This document shows, in pieces, positions 52,427-61,345 of a stretch of 64,000 nucleotides of DNA (position 1 is the first letter of the stretch; each line of letters begins with the position of its first letter). Below the pieces are notes generated by a model, which saw only the letters and a program-made list of their open reading frames with translations, was not told the origin of the DNA and made no database searches. The DNA is taken from assembly GCF_008704935.1 (NCBI RefSeq), contig NZ_CP023692.1, positions 4,803,001 to 4,867,000 on the forward strand, in the 5' to 3' direction. Made by a program: the position numbers and the translations under genes. This DNA comes from Streptomyces vinaceus (GTDB taxonomy: Bacteria; Actinomycetota; Actinomycetes; Streptomycetales; Streptomycetaceae).

Positions 52427-53749
52427 ATGGACAAGACCAGGGGAACAAGGGTGGCGGGGGAGCGGTCGCTGCTCGTCGGCGCCGGCGTCAGCGCGGTCGG
52501 GACCGGGATGTACGTCCCCTTCTCGCTCGTCTTCTTCCACCACGTCACCGGCCTCTCCTTCGCCCTCGTCGGCCTCGTGATGACCGTCACCGGCCTGGCG
52601 GGGCTGGCGTTCCTCCCGCTGGCCGGCTCGGCCGTCGACCGGTTCGGCGCGAAGCGGATCGTCCTCGCCCTCTACGGGGTCCGCGCGCTCGGCTTCGCCC
52701 TCTACCCCTTCGCCGGGTCGCTGCCCGCCTTCGCCGCCGTCGCCCTCGTCACCGCCCTGGCCGACCGGTCCTTCCCCGTCGTCCAGCAGTCCCTGATCGG
52801 CGAGGTCGCCCGCGGAGCCGACCGGGACCGGCTCCAGGCCTCGCTGCGCGCGCTGCAGAACGCGGGGATGGGTGCCGGGGCCCTGATCGTCTCCGGCGTC
52901 CTCGCCCTGTGGGGGGCCGCCGCCTTCACGTACACCGTCTGGGGCAACGCGCTGGCCTTCGCGGTCGCCGGAACGCTCGTCCGCAGGGTCCGCCCCGTGC
53001 ACGAGGCTCCGGCCGCCCGCGCCGGCCGGCCCGCCGCCGGCTACCGGATGGTCCTCGGCGACCGGCCCTTCCTCGCCCTGACCGCCGCCAACTTCCTGAC
53101 CGCGCTGGGCTACGCCGCCCTGTCCGTGCTCTTCCCGCTCTACATCGCCACCTGGCTGCACGGGCCCGACTCCCTCACCGGAGCCGCCTTCACCCTCAAC
53201 ACCGCTCTGTGCGCCGGGATCGGCGTCCTCGTCGCGGGCCGGGTCCGCCGCTCCGGAGCCCGCCGCACCCGCTCCGCCGCGCTCGGAGCCCTGCTCTTCG
53301 CCGCCGCCTTCGTCGGCCAGATCGTGCTCGGCACCCTGCGCCCCGGGCAGAGCGCCACCCTGGTCGCCCTGATGGCCATCGTCGTCGTCTACACCCTCGG
53401 CGAGCTGGTGCACAGCCCCTCCAGCGGAGCCCTGTCGGTCTCCGCCGCCCCGGAGGCCGTACGCGGCCGCTACCTGGCCACCTACCAGGTGTCCCACTCC
53501 CTGGCCACCGCCCTGGCGCCCTCGCTCTTCACCGCCCTGCTCGCCGTCGACGGCCGGCTGCCCTGGGCCGTCCTCGCCCTCGCCGCCGCTGGGGCCGCCC
53601 TGGCGCTGGTCCGGCTGGAGCGCCGGCTGCCCGCCGAGGCCGTGTACCCGCAGCCGTCGGTCGTGGCGGCCGCCTCGGCGCCGCGGCCCACGGCGCCGCA
53701 GCCGCAGCCGCAGCCGGCTCCGGCTCCGGCCCCGGCCCCGGCGGTCTGA
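52427..53749 (+). CDS. MFS transporter
   Basis: 440 residues, about 12 membrane helices. The MFS motif-A-like loop appears as LAGSAVDRFGAKRIV between helices 2 and 3. The C-terminal tail (about 418-440) is a Pro-Gln/Pro-Ala repeat, low complexity and probably cytosolic. Under MarR control it is likely a drug or metabolite exporter. GGGGGGAAG precedes the ATG. Substrate unknown. Confidence 0.88.
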   Translation: MDKTRGTRVAGERSLLVGAGVSAVGTGMYVPFSLVFFHHVTGLSFALVGLVMTVTGLAGLAFLPLAGSAVDRFGAKRIVLALYGVRALGFALYPFAGSLPAFAAVALVTALADRSFPVVQQSLIGEVARGADRDRLQASLRALQNAGMGAGALIVSGVLALWGAAAFTYTVWGNALAFAVAGTLVRRVRPVHEAPAARAGRPAAGYRMVLGDRPFLALTAANFLTALGYAALSVLFPLYIATWLHGPDSLTGAAFTLNTALCAGIGVLVAGRVRRSGARRTRSAALGALLFAAAFVGQIVLGTLRPGQSATLVALMAIVVVYTLGELVHSPSSGALSVSAAPEAVRGRYLATYQVSHSLATALAPSLFTALLAVDGRLPWAVLALAAAGAALALVRLERRLPAEAVYPQPSVVAAASAPRPTAPQPQPQPAPAPAPAPAV

Positions 53750-53830
53750 GCCGTCCGGCCCCGCGGTCCGTCCGGCCCGCCCCCTCGCCTTCCGTCCCGC
53801 GTTCCTCATCCGTCCGAGGAGTCACCCGCC

Positions 53831-54766
53831 ATGAAGCGCTTCACCACCGTCGCCCTGACCGCCCTCGCCCCGATCTCCTGGGGCTCGACCTACGCCGTCG
53901 CCACCGAACTGCTCCCGCCCGACCGGCCCCTGTTCACCGGGGTCATGCGGGCCCTGCCCGCCGGACTGCTGCTCACGGCCCTGGCCCGCAGACTCCCGAC
54001 CGGCGCGTGGTGGTGGAAGGCCGCCGTGCTCGGCACCCTCAACATCGGAGCCTTCTTCCCGCTCCTCTTCCTCTCCGCGTACCGGCTCCCCGGCGGGGTG
54101 GCGGCCGTCCTCGGCTCCGCCGGGCCGCTGTTCGTCGTCGGACTCGCCGCCCTGGTCCTGGGGGAGCGGGCGCGGCTGCGGACCGTACTCGCCGCCGTCG
54201 CGGGGGCGTTCGGCGTGAGCATGGTGGTCCTGACCGCGGCCGCCCGGCTGGACCTCGTCGGCATCGTCGCCGGTGTGGTCTCCTCCGCCTCCATGGCCGC
54301 GGGCACGGTGATGACCAAGCGCTGGGGGCGTCCGGAGGGGGTCGGCCCGCTGGCCCTGACCGGCTGGCAGCTCACCGCGGGCGGGCTGGTCATCATCCCC
54401 GTCGCGGCGCTGGTCGAGGGGGCGCCGCCCGCGCTCGACGGCAAGGCCTTCCTCGGCTACGGCTACATGATGCTGATCAACACCGGTATCGCGTACTGGC
54501 TCTGGTTCCGCGGGATCGGCCGCCTCACCGCCACCTCGGTCACCCTGCTCGGCCCGCTCTCCCCGCTCACCGCCGCCGTCATCGGCTGGGCCGCCCTCGG
54601 GCAGTCCCTGTCGCCCGTCCAGGTGCTGGGCATGGCGATCGCCTTCGGGGCCACGGTCGCGGGCCAGCTGTTCGCCGCCGGGACCCCGACGCAACCGTTC
54701 AGTTCTGCTGAAGAAAATGATCGAAACATTTCGATGGACCTGACCGATGGGCCGGTGCGACGGTAG
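53831..54766 (+). CDS. EamA/DMT-family transporter (first of two)
   Basis: 311 residues with ten helices in two EamA repeats (PISWGSTYAVATELL and the GIVAGVVSSASMAAGTV half). The last 25 residues (FSSAEENDRNISMDLTDG...) are polar and AT-richer in DNA than the rest and run over a palindrome, so they may be a recent extension into what was promoter sequence. GGAG lies before the ATG. Function: metabolite or amino-acid efflux, inferred from family. Confidence 0.85.
   Translation: MKRFTTVALTALAPISWGSTYAVATELLPPDRPLFTGVMRALPAGLLLTALARRLPTGAWWWKAAVLGTLNIGAFFPLLFLSAYRLPGGVAAVLGSAGPLFVVGLAALVLGERARLRTVLAAVAGAFGVSMVVLTAAARLDLVGIVAGVVSSASMAAGTVMTKRWGRPEGVGPLALTGWQLTAGGLVIIPVAALVEGAPPALDGKAFLGYGYMMLINTGIAYWLWFRGIGRLTATSVTLLGPLSPLTAAVIGWAALGQSLSPVQVLGMAIAFGATVAGQLFAAGTPTQPFSSAEENDRNISMDLTDGPVRR
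54720..54735. promoter_or_regulatory. Operator-like palindrome in the end of the first EamA gene
   Basis: Perfect ATCGAAA-CA-TTTCGAT inverted repeat in unusually AT-rich DNA, about 85 bp before the second EamA start. Similar CGAAA-TTTCG sites serve LacI- or ROK-type regulators in Streptomyces. Confidence 0.45.
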
Positions 54767-54818
54767 AGCCACTTCAGGCGAGAGCCGATCACACCAGCAC
54801 CCGAGGGGGAGATACACC

Positions 54819-55745
54819 GTGGCCGTCATGGACAGGGTCCGTACCGTCGCGCAACACCGCTCCGGCAGCCGGGCGGCCAAGGGGTCCGCCGGCCTCGGCC
54901 TCCTGCTCGCCCTGGTCGCCACGGTCGTCTGGTCCGGCAGCTTCGTCGCCACGCGGGGGATGGCCGACAGCGTCCCGCCCGTCCAGGCCGTGTTCTGGCG
55001 CTGGATCATCGCCACCCTCGCCGTCGCCCCCTTCGCGGCCCGCCAGGCCTGGCGGCAGCGGGCGCTGATCCGCCGCCACCTCGGGTTCGTCGCCCTCGCC
55101 TCGCTGTTCGGCGTGGCCCTCTACAACACGCTCGTGCACCAGGCCGGACTGACCACCTCCGCCTCCAACATGGGCATGATCATGGCTGCCTCGCCGGTCG
55201 TCATGGCGCTGTACGCCCGCCTCGGCGGCGAACGGCTCGGCGCCCGGCGGACCTTCGGACTGCTGCTCGCCGCGTTCGGGGTGCTGCTGCTCGTCGGGGA
55301 CGGCTCGCTCGGCTTCGACTTCGGCGCCGGCGACCTGTGGATGCTCGCCGCCGCCCTGTCGTTCGCCTCGTACAGCGCGCTGCTCAAGCGCAAGCCCGCC
55401 GAACTGGGCGGACCGGCCTTCCTGATCACCACCTTCGTGCTCGGCGCGCTGATGCTGGCCCCCGCGTACGCCGTCTCCGTCACCGTCCAGGGCGGTTTCG
55501 AGCTCACCGCGGGCACCGGCGGGATGCTGCTCTACGTCGGCGTCATGTCCTCCGCGGTCGCCTTCTTCGCCTGGAACAAGGCGATCTCGCTGATCGGCGC
55601 CGCCCGGGCCGGAGTCGTCTACTACCTCCAGCCGGTGTGCGTCGCCGGCCTCGGCCTCCTCCTGCTCGGCGAGCGGACGGGCCCGGCGGAGCTGCTCTGC
55701 ATGGCGCTGATCCTCGGCGGCGTGAGCCTGGGGGCCCGCCGGTAG
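54819..55745 (+). CDS. EamA/DMT-family transporter (second of two)
   Basis: 308 residues, ten helices in two EamA halves (VVWSGSFVATRGMAD; the second half from about 160). GTG 54819 is preceded by GAGGGGGAGA. Only moderately similar to its neighbour, so this is not a recent duplication. The following LysR gene starts 9 bp after the stop and may be co-transcribed. Confidence 0.85.
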   Translation: MAVMDRVRTVAQHRSGSRAAKGSAGLGLLLALVATVVWSGSFVATRGMADSVPPVQAVFWRWIIATLAVAPFAARQAWRQRALIRRHLGFVALASLFGVALYNTLVHQAGLTTSASNMGMIMAASPVVMALYARLGGERLGARRTFGLLLAAFGVLLLVGDGSLGFDFGAGDLWMLAAALSFASYSALLKRKPAELGGPAFLITTFVLGALMLAPAYAVSVTVQGGFELTAGTGGMLLYVGVMSSAVAFFAWNKAISLIGAARAGVVYYLQPVCVAGLGLLLLGERTGPAELLCMALILGGVSLGARR

Positions 55746-55754
55746 GTTCGGTCC

Positions 55755-56660
55755 ATGACCGAGTGGGACATCAAGAAGCTGCGGATCCTGCGGACCCTCG
55801 CCGACCGGGGGACCGTGACCGCAACGGCCGAGGCGCTGCACATGACGCCCTCGGCCGTTTCGCAGCAGCTGACCAATCTCGCCCGGCAGCTGGGGGTGCC
55901 GCTGCTGGAGGCGCAGGGGCGCCGGGTCCGGCTCACGGACGCCGCGCACCTCGTACTGCGGCACGCGGAGGCGGTGTTCGCGCAGCTGGAGCGGGCGGAC
56001 GCCGAACTGGCCGGGTACCTGGCCGGCGAGGCGGGAGAGGTCCGGATCGGGGCCTTCTCCACGGCCGTGCCGGTGCTCGTGGTCCCGGCGGTGGCGGCGC
56101 TGCGGCGCAGCCACCCGGGGGTGGAGGTGCGCGTACGGGAGACCGAGGCGGCGCAGTCGTACGAGCTGCTGGCGGCCGGGGCCGTCGACCTGGCCCTCTC
56201 GCTGGCGGCGCACGCCCCGACCGCCCGCGACCCCCGGTTCACCCGCATCACGCTGCTGGAGGACCCCCTCGACGTGGCCCTCCCGCCGGACCACCCCCTC
56301 GCCGCGGCCCCGGCCCTGCGGCTGGCGGACCTGTCCGGGGACCCGTGGATCTACGGGGGCAGCGGCCCCTGGCAGGAGATCGCCCGCAACGCCTGCGAGG
56401 CGGCCGGCTTCGTCCCGGAACAGGCGCACTCGGCCTCCGGCTGGACCGCGATCCTGGCCATGGTCGAGGCCGGGATGGGGGTGGCCCTGGTCCCCCGCAT
56501 GGTGTCGAGCCGCGCCTCGGGGGTGGCGGTACGGGTCCTGGCCCACGACCGCCCCACCCGCCACGTCCTGGCGGCCACCCGCAGCGGCGGCGAGTCAGCC
56601 CCGGCGGTCTCCCAGGTCCTGACCGCCCTGCGCACGGTGGCCGCGCAGCGCACCCCGTGA
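55755..56660 (+). CDS. LysR-family transcriptional regulator
   Basis: 301 residues. N-terminal winged helix (LRTLADRGTVTATAEALHMTPSAVSQQLTNL) and a periplasmic-binding-like effector domain (about 90-295, VRIGAFSTAVPVLVVPAV...). Likely regulates the EamA gene it follows or a distant target; no divergent partner is present. ATG 55755, weak ribosome site. Confidence 0.87.
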   Translation: MTEWDIKKLRILRTLADRGTVTATAEALHMTPSAVSQQLTNLARQLGVPLLEAQGRRVRLTDAAHLVLRHAEAVFAQLERADAELAGYLAGEAGEVRIGAFSTAVPVLVVPAVAALRRSHPGVEVRVRETEAAQSYELLAAGAVDLALSLAAHAPTARDPRFTRITLLEDPLDVALPPDHPLAAAPALRLADLSGDPWIYGGSGPWQEIARNACEAAGFVPEQAHSASGWTAILAMVEAGMGVALVPRMVSSRASGVAVRVLAHDRPTRHVLAATRSGGESAPAVSQVLTALRTVAAQRTP

Positions 56661-56695
56661 CCGCGACCGCCCGCCGGACCCCGTGACCGAACGCC

Positions 56696-56733
56696 GGTGC
56701 CCCGGCCCCCGCGTCGAGCGGGGCCGGGGCACC
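56696..56733. terminator. Bidirectional terminator between lysR and pepN
   Basis: Perfect 14-bp stem (56696-56709 with 56720-56733) and a 10-base loop, between convergent stop codons. Confidence 0.85.
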
Positions 56734-56756
56734 GGGCGGTCAGGCTGCCGGGCGGG

Positions 56757-59342
56757 TCAGGAAGCCGACGCCGCGTCCGCGGACTGGGCCTTCAGCGCCC
56801 GCTCCACGCCCGAGCGGGACTCCGAGATCAGACGGCGCAGGGCCGCGTTCGGCTCCGCCGAGGCCAGCCAGGCGTCCGTCGCCTCCAGGGTCTCCCGGGA
56901 GACCTGGAGCGAGGGGTACAGGCCCACCGCGATCTGCTGGGCGATCTCGTGGCTGCGGTTGTCCCAGATGTCCTTGACCACCGCGAAGAACTTCTCGGTG
57001 TACGGGGCCAGCAGCTCGCGCTGGTCGGTCTGGACGAAACCGCCGATCACCGCTTCCTGCACGGCGTTCGGCAGGTCCGCGGACTCCACCACCGAGGCCC
57101 ACGCCTGCGCCTTGGCCTCGGCCGTCGGACGCGCGGCCCGCGCCGTGGCCGCGTGCCGCTCGCCCGCCGCCGTCCGGTCGCGCTCCAGCTCCGCGTCGAT
57201 GGCCGCGTCGCCCAGGACACCCGTCGCGACGAGGCGCTCCAGGAACGCCCAGCGCAGCTCGGTGTCCACGACCAGGCCCTCGACCTCCGCCGCCCCGTCG
57301 AGCAGCGCCGCCAGGAAGGTCAGCTGCCCCTCGGTGCGGGCCGTCGCCGCGAACGCGCGGGCCCACGCCAGCTGGTGGTCGCTGCCCGGCTCGGCGCCGC
57401 GCAGGTGCTTCAGCGCGGCCTCGGTCCAGGTCGCCAGGCCCTGCTCCCGCCACGCCGGGTCGGCGTACAGGTCCACGGCCAGCTTCACCTGGCGGTGCAG
57501 CGACTGGACGACGCCGATGTCCGACTCCTTGCCGATGCCCGAGAGGACCAGCGCGAGGTAGTCGCGCGTCGCCAGCTCGCCGTCGCGGGTCATGTCCCAG
57601 GCCGAGGCCCAGCACAGCGCCCGGGGCAGGGACTCGGTGAAGTCGCCCAGGTGCGCGGTGACGTTCTCCAGCGAGACCTCGTCCAGGCGGACCTTGGCGT
57701 ACGACAGGTCGTCGTCGTTGAGCAGCACGACGGCCGGCCGGGCGCGGCCGACCAGCTCCGGAACCTCGGTCAGCTCGCCGTCGATGTCCAGCTCGATCCG
57801 GTCCGTACGGACCAGCTTGCCGGCGGCGTCCAGGTCGTACAGGCCGATCGCGATGCGGTGCGGGCGCAGCGTCGGCTCGCCCTTCGCGCCGGCGGGCAGC
57901 GCCGGGGCTTCCTGGCTGACGCTGAACGCGGTGATCGTGCCGTCCGCGGCCGTCTCGATCCGGGGGCGCAGCACGTTGATGCCGGCCGTCTCCAGCCACG
58001 CCTTCGACCAGGCGGTCAGGTCGCGGCCCGAGGTCTCCTCCAGAGCGCCCAGCAGGTCCGACAGGCGCGTGTTCCCGAACGCGTGCGCCTTGAAGTACGC
58101 CTGCACGCCCTTGAAGAAGGCGTCCGTGCCCACGTAGGCGACGAGCTGCTTGAGCACCGAGGCGCCCTTGGCGTACGTGATGCCGTCGAAGTTGACCAGG
58201 ACGTCGTCCAGGTCACGGATGTCGGCCATGATCGGGTGCGTGGACGGCAGCTGGTCCTGCCGGTACGCCCAGGTCTTCATCGAGTTGGCGAAGGTGGTCC
58301 ACGCCTGCGGCCACTTCGTGCCCTCGGCGGAGGCCTGGCAGGCGACCGAGGTGTACGTCGCGAACGACTCGTTCAGCCACAGGTCGTTCCACCACTCCAT
58401 GGTGACCAGGTCGCCGAACCACATGTGCGCGAGCTCGTGGAGGATGGTCTCGGCGCGGCCCTCGTACGCCGCGTCCGTCACCTTCGAGCGGAAGACGTAC
58501 TGGTCGCGGATGGTGACCGCGCCGGCGTTCTCCATCGCGCCCGCGTTGAACTCGGGGACGAAGAGCTGGTCGTACTTGGCGAACGGGTAGTCGTACGCGA
58601 ACTTCTCCTGGAACCAGTCGAAGCCCTGGCGGGTCACGTCGAAGATCGCGTCCGCGTCCAGGAACTCGGCCAGGGACGGGCGGCAGTAGATGCCGAGCGG
58701 CACCGACTGACCGTTCGCGCCCTCGTACGAGCTGTGCACCGAGTGGTACGGGCCCGCGATCAGGGCCGTGATGTACGTGGAGATGCGCGGGGTCGGCGCG
58801 AAGCGCCAGACGTTGTCCTTGACGTCCGCGGCATCCGGCGTCGGGGAGTTCGAGATGACCGTCCAGCCCTCGGGGGCGGTCACGGTGAACTGGAACGTCG
58901 CCTTCAGGTCGGGCTGCTCGAAGCTGGCGAACACGCGGCGCGCGTCGGGCACCTCGAACTGGGTGTAGAGGTAGGCCTGCTGGTCGACCGGGTCGACGAA
59001 GCGGTGCAGACCCTCGCCCGTGTTGGTGTAGGCGCAGTCCGCGACGACGCGGAGCTCGTTGGCGCCGGCCGCGAGGTGGGTCAGCGCGATGCGCGCGTCC
59101 CGGAAGACCTCGGCCACGTCCAGGGACTTGCCGTTCAGGACGACCTCGTGGACGGCCGGGGCGACCAGGTCGATGAAGGTCTCGGCGCCGGCCTCGGCGG
59201 ACTGGAACCGCACGGTGGTCACGGACGGGTACGTGCCGCCCTCCTGCGCACCGCTGAGATCGAGTTCGACCTCGTACGAGTCGACGGTGAGCAGCTTCGC
59301 CCGCTGCTGAGCCTCTTCACGGGTGAGATTCGTGCCAGGCAC
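56757..59342 (-). CDS. pepN: Aminopeptidase N (peptidase M1)
   Basis: 861 residues, cytosolic zinc aminopeptidase. Substrate motif GAMEN (268-272), zinc motif HELAH (302-306) with the third ligand Glu325 (NESFATY), then an ERAP1-like helical C-terminal domain (about 520-850). GTG 59342 is chosen because AAAGGAG lies 8 bp upstream and the protein then begins PGTNLTREEAQQRA as in Streptomyces PepN. The frame stays open further upstream without similarity. Confidence 0.95.
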   Translation of the reverse strand: MPGTNLTREEAQQRAKLLTVDSYEVELDLSGAQEGGTYPSVTTVRFQSAEAGAETFIDLVAPAVHEVVLNGKSLDVAEVFRDARIALTHLAAGANELRVVADCAYTNTGEGLHRFVDPVDQQAYLYTQFEVPDARRVFASFEQPDLKATFQFTVTAPEGWTVISNSPTPDAADVKDNVWRFAPTPRISTYITALIAGPYHSVHSSYEGANGQSVPLGIYCRPSLAEFLDADAIFDVTRQGFDWFQEKFAYDYPFAKYDQLFVPEFNAGAMENAGAVTIRDQYVFRSKVTDAAYEGRAETILHELAHMWFGDLVTMEWWNDLWLNESFATYTSVACQASAEGTKWPQAWTTFANSMKTWAYRQDQLPSTHPIMADIRDLDDVLVNFDGITYAKGASVLKQLVAYVGTDAFFKGVQAYFKAHAFGNTRLSDLLGALEETSGRDLTAWSKAWLETAGINVLRPRIETAADGTITAFSVSQEAPALPAGAKGEPTLRPHRIAIGLYDLDAAGKLVRTDRIELDIDGELTEVPELVGRARPAVVLLNDDDLSYAKVRLDEVSLENVTAHLGDFTESLPRALCWASAWDMTRDGELATRDYLALVLSGIGKESDIGVVQSLHRQVKLAVDLYADPAWREQGLATWTEAALKHLRGAEPGSDHQLAWARAFAATARTEGQLTFLAALLDGAAEVEGLVVDTELRWAFLERLVATGVLGDAAIDAELERDRTAAGERHAATARAARPTAEAKAQAWASVVESADLPNAVQEAVIGGFVQTDQRELLAPYTEKFFAVVKDIWDNRSHEIAQQIAVGLYPSLQVSRETLEATDAWLASAEPNAALRRLISESRSGVERALKAQSADAASAS

Positions 59343-59482
59343 GCGGTCATCTCCTTTGATGGTGACGTTGCCCGGCCATCCTTCCATGCGGGCCCGCCGG
59401 GCGCCCCGGAGTAATCCACGGGCGAAACGCGACGTCCGTTTTCCGCCAGCTTCACCGGATCCGGACGCGCACTCTGGACGCC

Positions 59483-60004
59483 ATGACCACACGTTCCGCG
59501 CCCCGACCGGCGCTCCACGCCGCACGTTCCGTCGCCCCCCAGACCCTCGCCGGCCTGCGCGTCCGTGACGACGCGGGCCGGCCCTGCCGACCGTACGAGG
59601 ACCTTGAGGGCGGCGCCCCGCTCCGCTGCTGCCTGCGCCGCAGCCGCCCCGGGGAGCGGATCGCCCTCGTCTCGTACGCGCCGCTGCGCCGCTGGGCGGC
59701 CGAGCGGGGCGTCGACCCGGGCGCGTACGACGAGCAGGGCCCGGTGTTCCTCCACGCCGCCGACTGCGGCGGCCCGGCCGGGGCCCCCGGCCACCCCTTC
59801 GCCCACCCCGGGGCGCTGCGCACGGTCCGCCGCTACGACGCCGGGGGGCACATCCTGGGCGGCCGCGCCCTGTCCCTCGGCGAGGACCCGGACGCGGTGC
59901 TGGAGCAGGCGCTGGCGGAGGCCTTCTGCGACCCGGAGGTCGCCCTCGTGCACGTCCGCGCGACCGAGTTCGGCTGCTTCCTCTTCGAGGTCCGCAGGCC
60001 CTGA
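59483..60004 (+). CDS. DUF1203 protein
   Basis: 173 residues with no signal or membrane segment. The family pattern is visible as LVSYAPLRR, the Tyr-x-Glu/Glu-like YDEQGPVFLHAADC, and a C-terminal VALVHVRATEFGCFLFEV. Its role is unknown. Cys residues at about 50, 93 and 166 could bind metal. It lies divergent from pepN across a 140-bp gap and is followed by a terminator. Confidence 0.78.
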   Translation: MTTRSAPRPALHAARSVAPQTLAGLRVRDDAGRPCRPYEDLEGGAPLRCCLRRSRPGERIALVSYAPLRRWAAERGVDPGAYDEQGPVFLHAADCGGPAGAPGHPFAHPGALRTVRRYDAGGHILGGRALSLGEDPDAVLEQALAEAFCDPEVALVHVRATEFGCFLFEVRRP

Positions 60005-60024
60005 CGGCCGGCGGGAAGACAAAA

Positions 60025-60051
60025 GGGGCGGCGCCCGCGCGGCGCCGCCCC
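60025..60051. terminator. Terminator between the DUF1203 gene and asd
   Basis: Perfect 11-bp GC stem (60025-60035 with 60041-60051), 5-base loop. On the minus strand the stem is followed by TTTT, a good intrinsic terminator for asd. Confidence 0.85.
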
Positions 60052-60065
60052 CGGTCGTGCGCCGA

Positions 60066-61094
60066 TCAGCCGCGGAGCTCCTCGGCGACCAGCTCGGCGA
60101 TCTGGACCGCGTTCAGGGCCGCGCCCTTGCGCAGGTTGTCGTTCGAGAGGAACAGCGCGAGGCCGTTCTCCGCCGTCTCGTCGACGCGGATGCGGCCCAC
60201 GTACGAGGCGTCCTTGCCGGCCGCCTGGAGCGGGGTCGGGATCTCCGAGAGCTCGACGCCCGGGGCGTCCTTCAGCAGCTCGTAGGCGCGCTCCACGCTC
60301 AGCGGGTTCGCGAAGCGGGCGTTGACCTGGAGGGAGTGGCCGGAGAAGACCGGCACGCGCACGCAGGTGCCGGAGACCTTGAGCTCCGGGATCTCCAGGA
60401 TCTTGCGGGACTCGTTGCGGAGCTTCTGCTCCTCGTCGGTCTCGAAGGAGCCGTCGTCGACGAGGTTGCCCGCGAGCGGGACCACGTTGTAGGCGATCGG
60501 GCGCTTGTAGACGGACGGCTCGGGGAAGTCCACCGCGCCGCCGTCGAAGGTCAGCTGGTCGGCGGCCTCGGAGACGGCGCAGGCCTGGCCCTTGAGCTCG
60601 GCCACACCGGCCAGGCCCGAGCCGGAGACGGCCTGGTAGGTGGTGGCGACCATCGCCGTGAGGCCGGCCTCCTCGTGCAGCGGCCGCAGCACGGGCATCG
60701 CGGCCATGGTGGTGCAGTTCGGGTTCGCGATGATGCCCTTGGGGCGGTTCTTGATCGCGTGCGGGTTGACCTCGGAGACGACCAGCGGCACCTCGGGGTC
60801 CCGGCGCCAGGCCGAGGAGTTGTCGATCACGACGGCGCCCTGGGAGGCGACCTTCTCGGCGAGGGCCTTGGAGGTCGCGCCGCCCGCGGAGAAGAGGACG
60901 ATGTCCAGGCCGGCGTAGTCGGCCGTGGAGGCGTCCTCGATGGTGATCTCCTGGCCCTCCCATGCGAGGGTCGAGCCCGCGGAACGGGCCGAGGCGAACA
61001 GCCGCAGCTCGTCCACCGGGAACTTCCGCTCGGCGAGGATGGCGCGCATGACTCCGCCGACCTGTCCGGTGGCTCCGACGATTCCGACCCTCAC
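60066..61094 (-). CDS. asd: Aspartate-semialdehyde dehydrogenase
   Basis: 342 residues. Reduces beta-aspartyl phosphate to the semialdehyde with NADPH, the branch point to lysine, diaminopimelate, threonine and methionine. NADP loop GATGQVGG (7-14), active-site Cys127 in NPNCTTM, and the later GHSLQVNARF His. GTG 61094 follows AAGGAG. The lysC partner is not in the window. Confidence 0.95.
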   Translation of the reverse strand: MRVGIVGATGQVGGVMRAILAERKFPVDELRLFASARSAGSTLAWEGQEITIEDASTADYAGLDIVLFSAGGATSKALAEKVASQGAVVIDNSSAWRRDPEVPLVVSEVNPHAIKNRPKGIIANPNCTTMAAMPVLRPLHEEAGLTAMVATTYQAVSGSGLAGVAELKGQACAVSEAADQLTFDGGAVDFPEPSVYKRPIAYNVVPLAGNLVDDGSFETDEEQKLRNESRKILEIPELKVSGTCVRVPVFSGHSLQVNARFANPLSVERAYELLKDAPGVELSEIPTPLQAAGKDASYVGRIRVDETAENGLALFLSNDNLRKGAALNAVQIAELVAEELRG

Positions 61095-61345
61095 GGTGAC
61101 TCCTTATTGGTGCGTACGACGCGGGCGAGTGAAGCCATCATGCGTTCGACCCCACGAGGCTTGTCCAATCCATTGTCCGAGGAACGGACGGTGTCCCGAA
61201 TGTGAACCCCCGTGACACGTTCGTGGCGGCTGTGTTGCACCTCCGCCGAGGGCCCGTTCTGCCTGGTCGCAGCCGGTTACGGTCCGGTCTGTCGCGTCCG
61301 CTCGCCGGACGGGCATTCCGCATATCGAACTCGGGGAGAACCATC

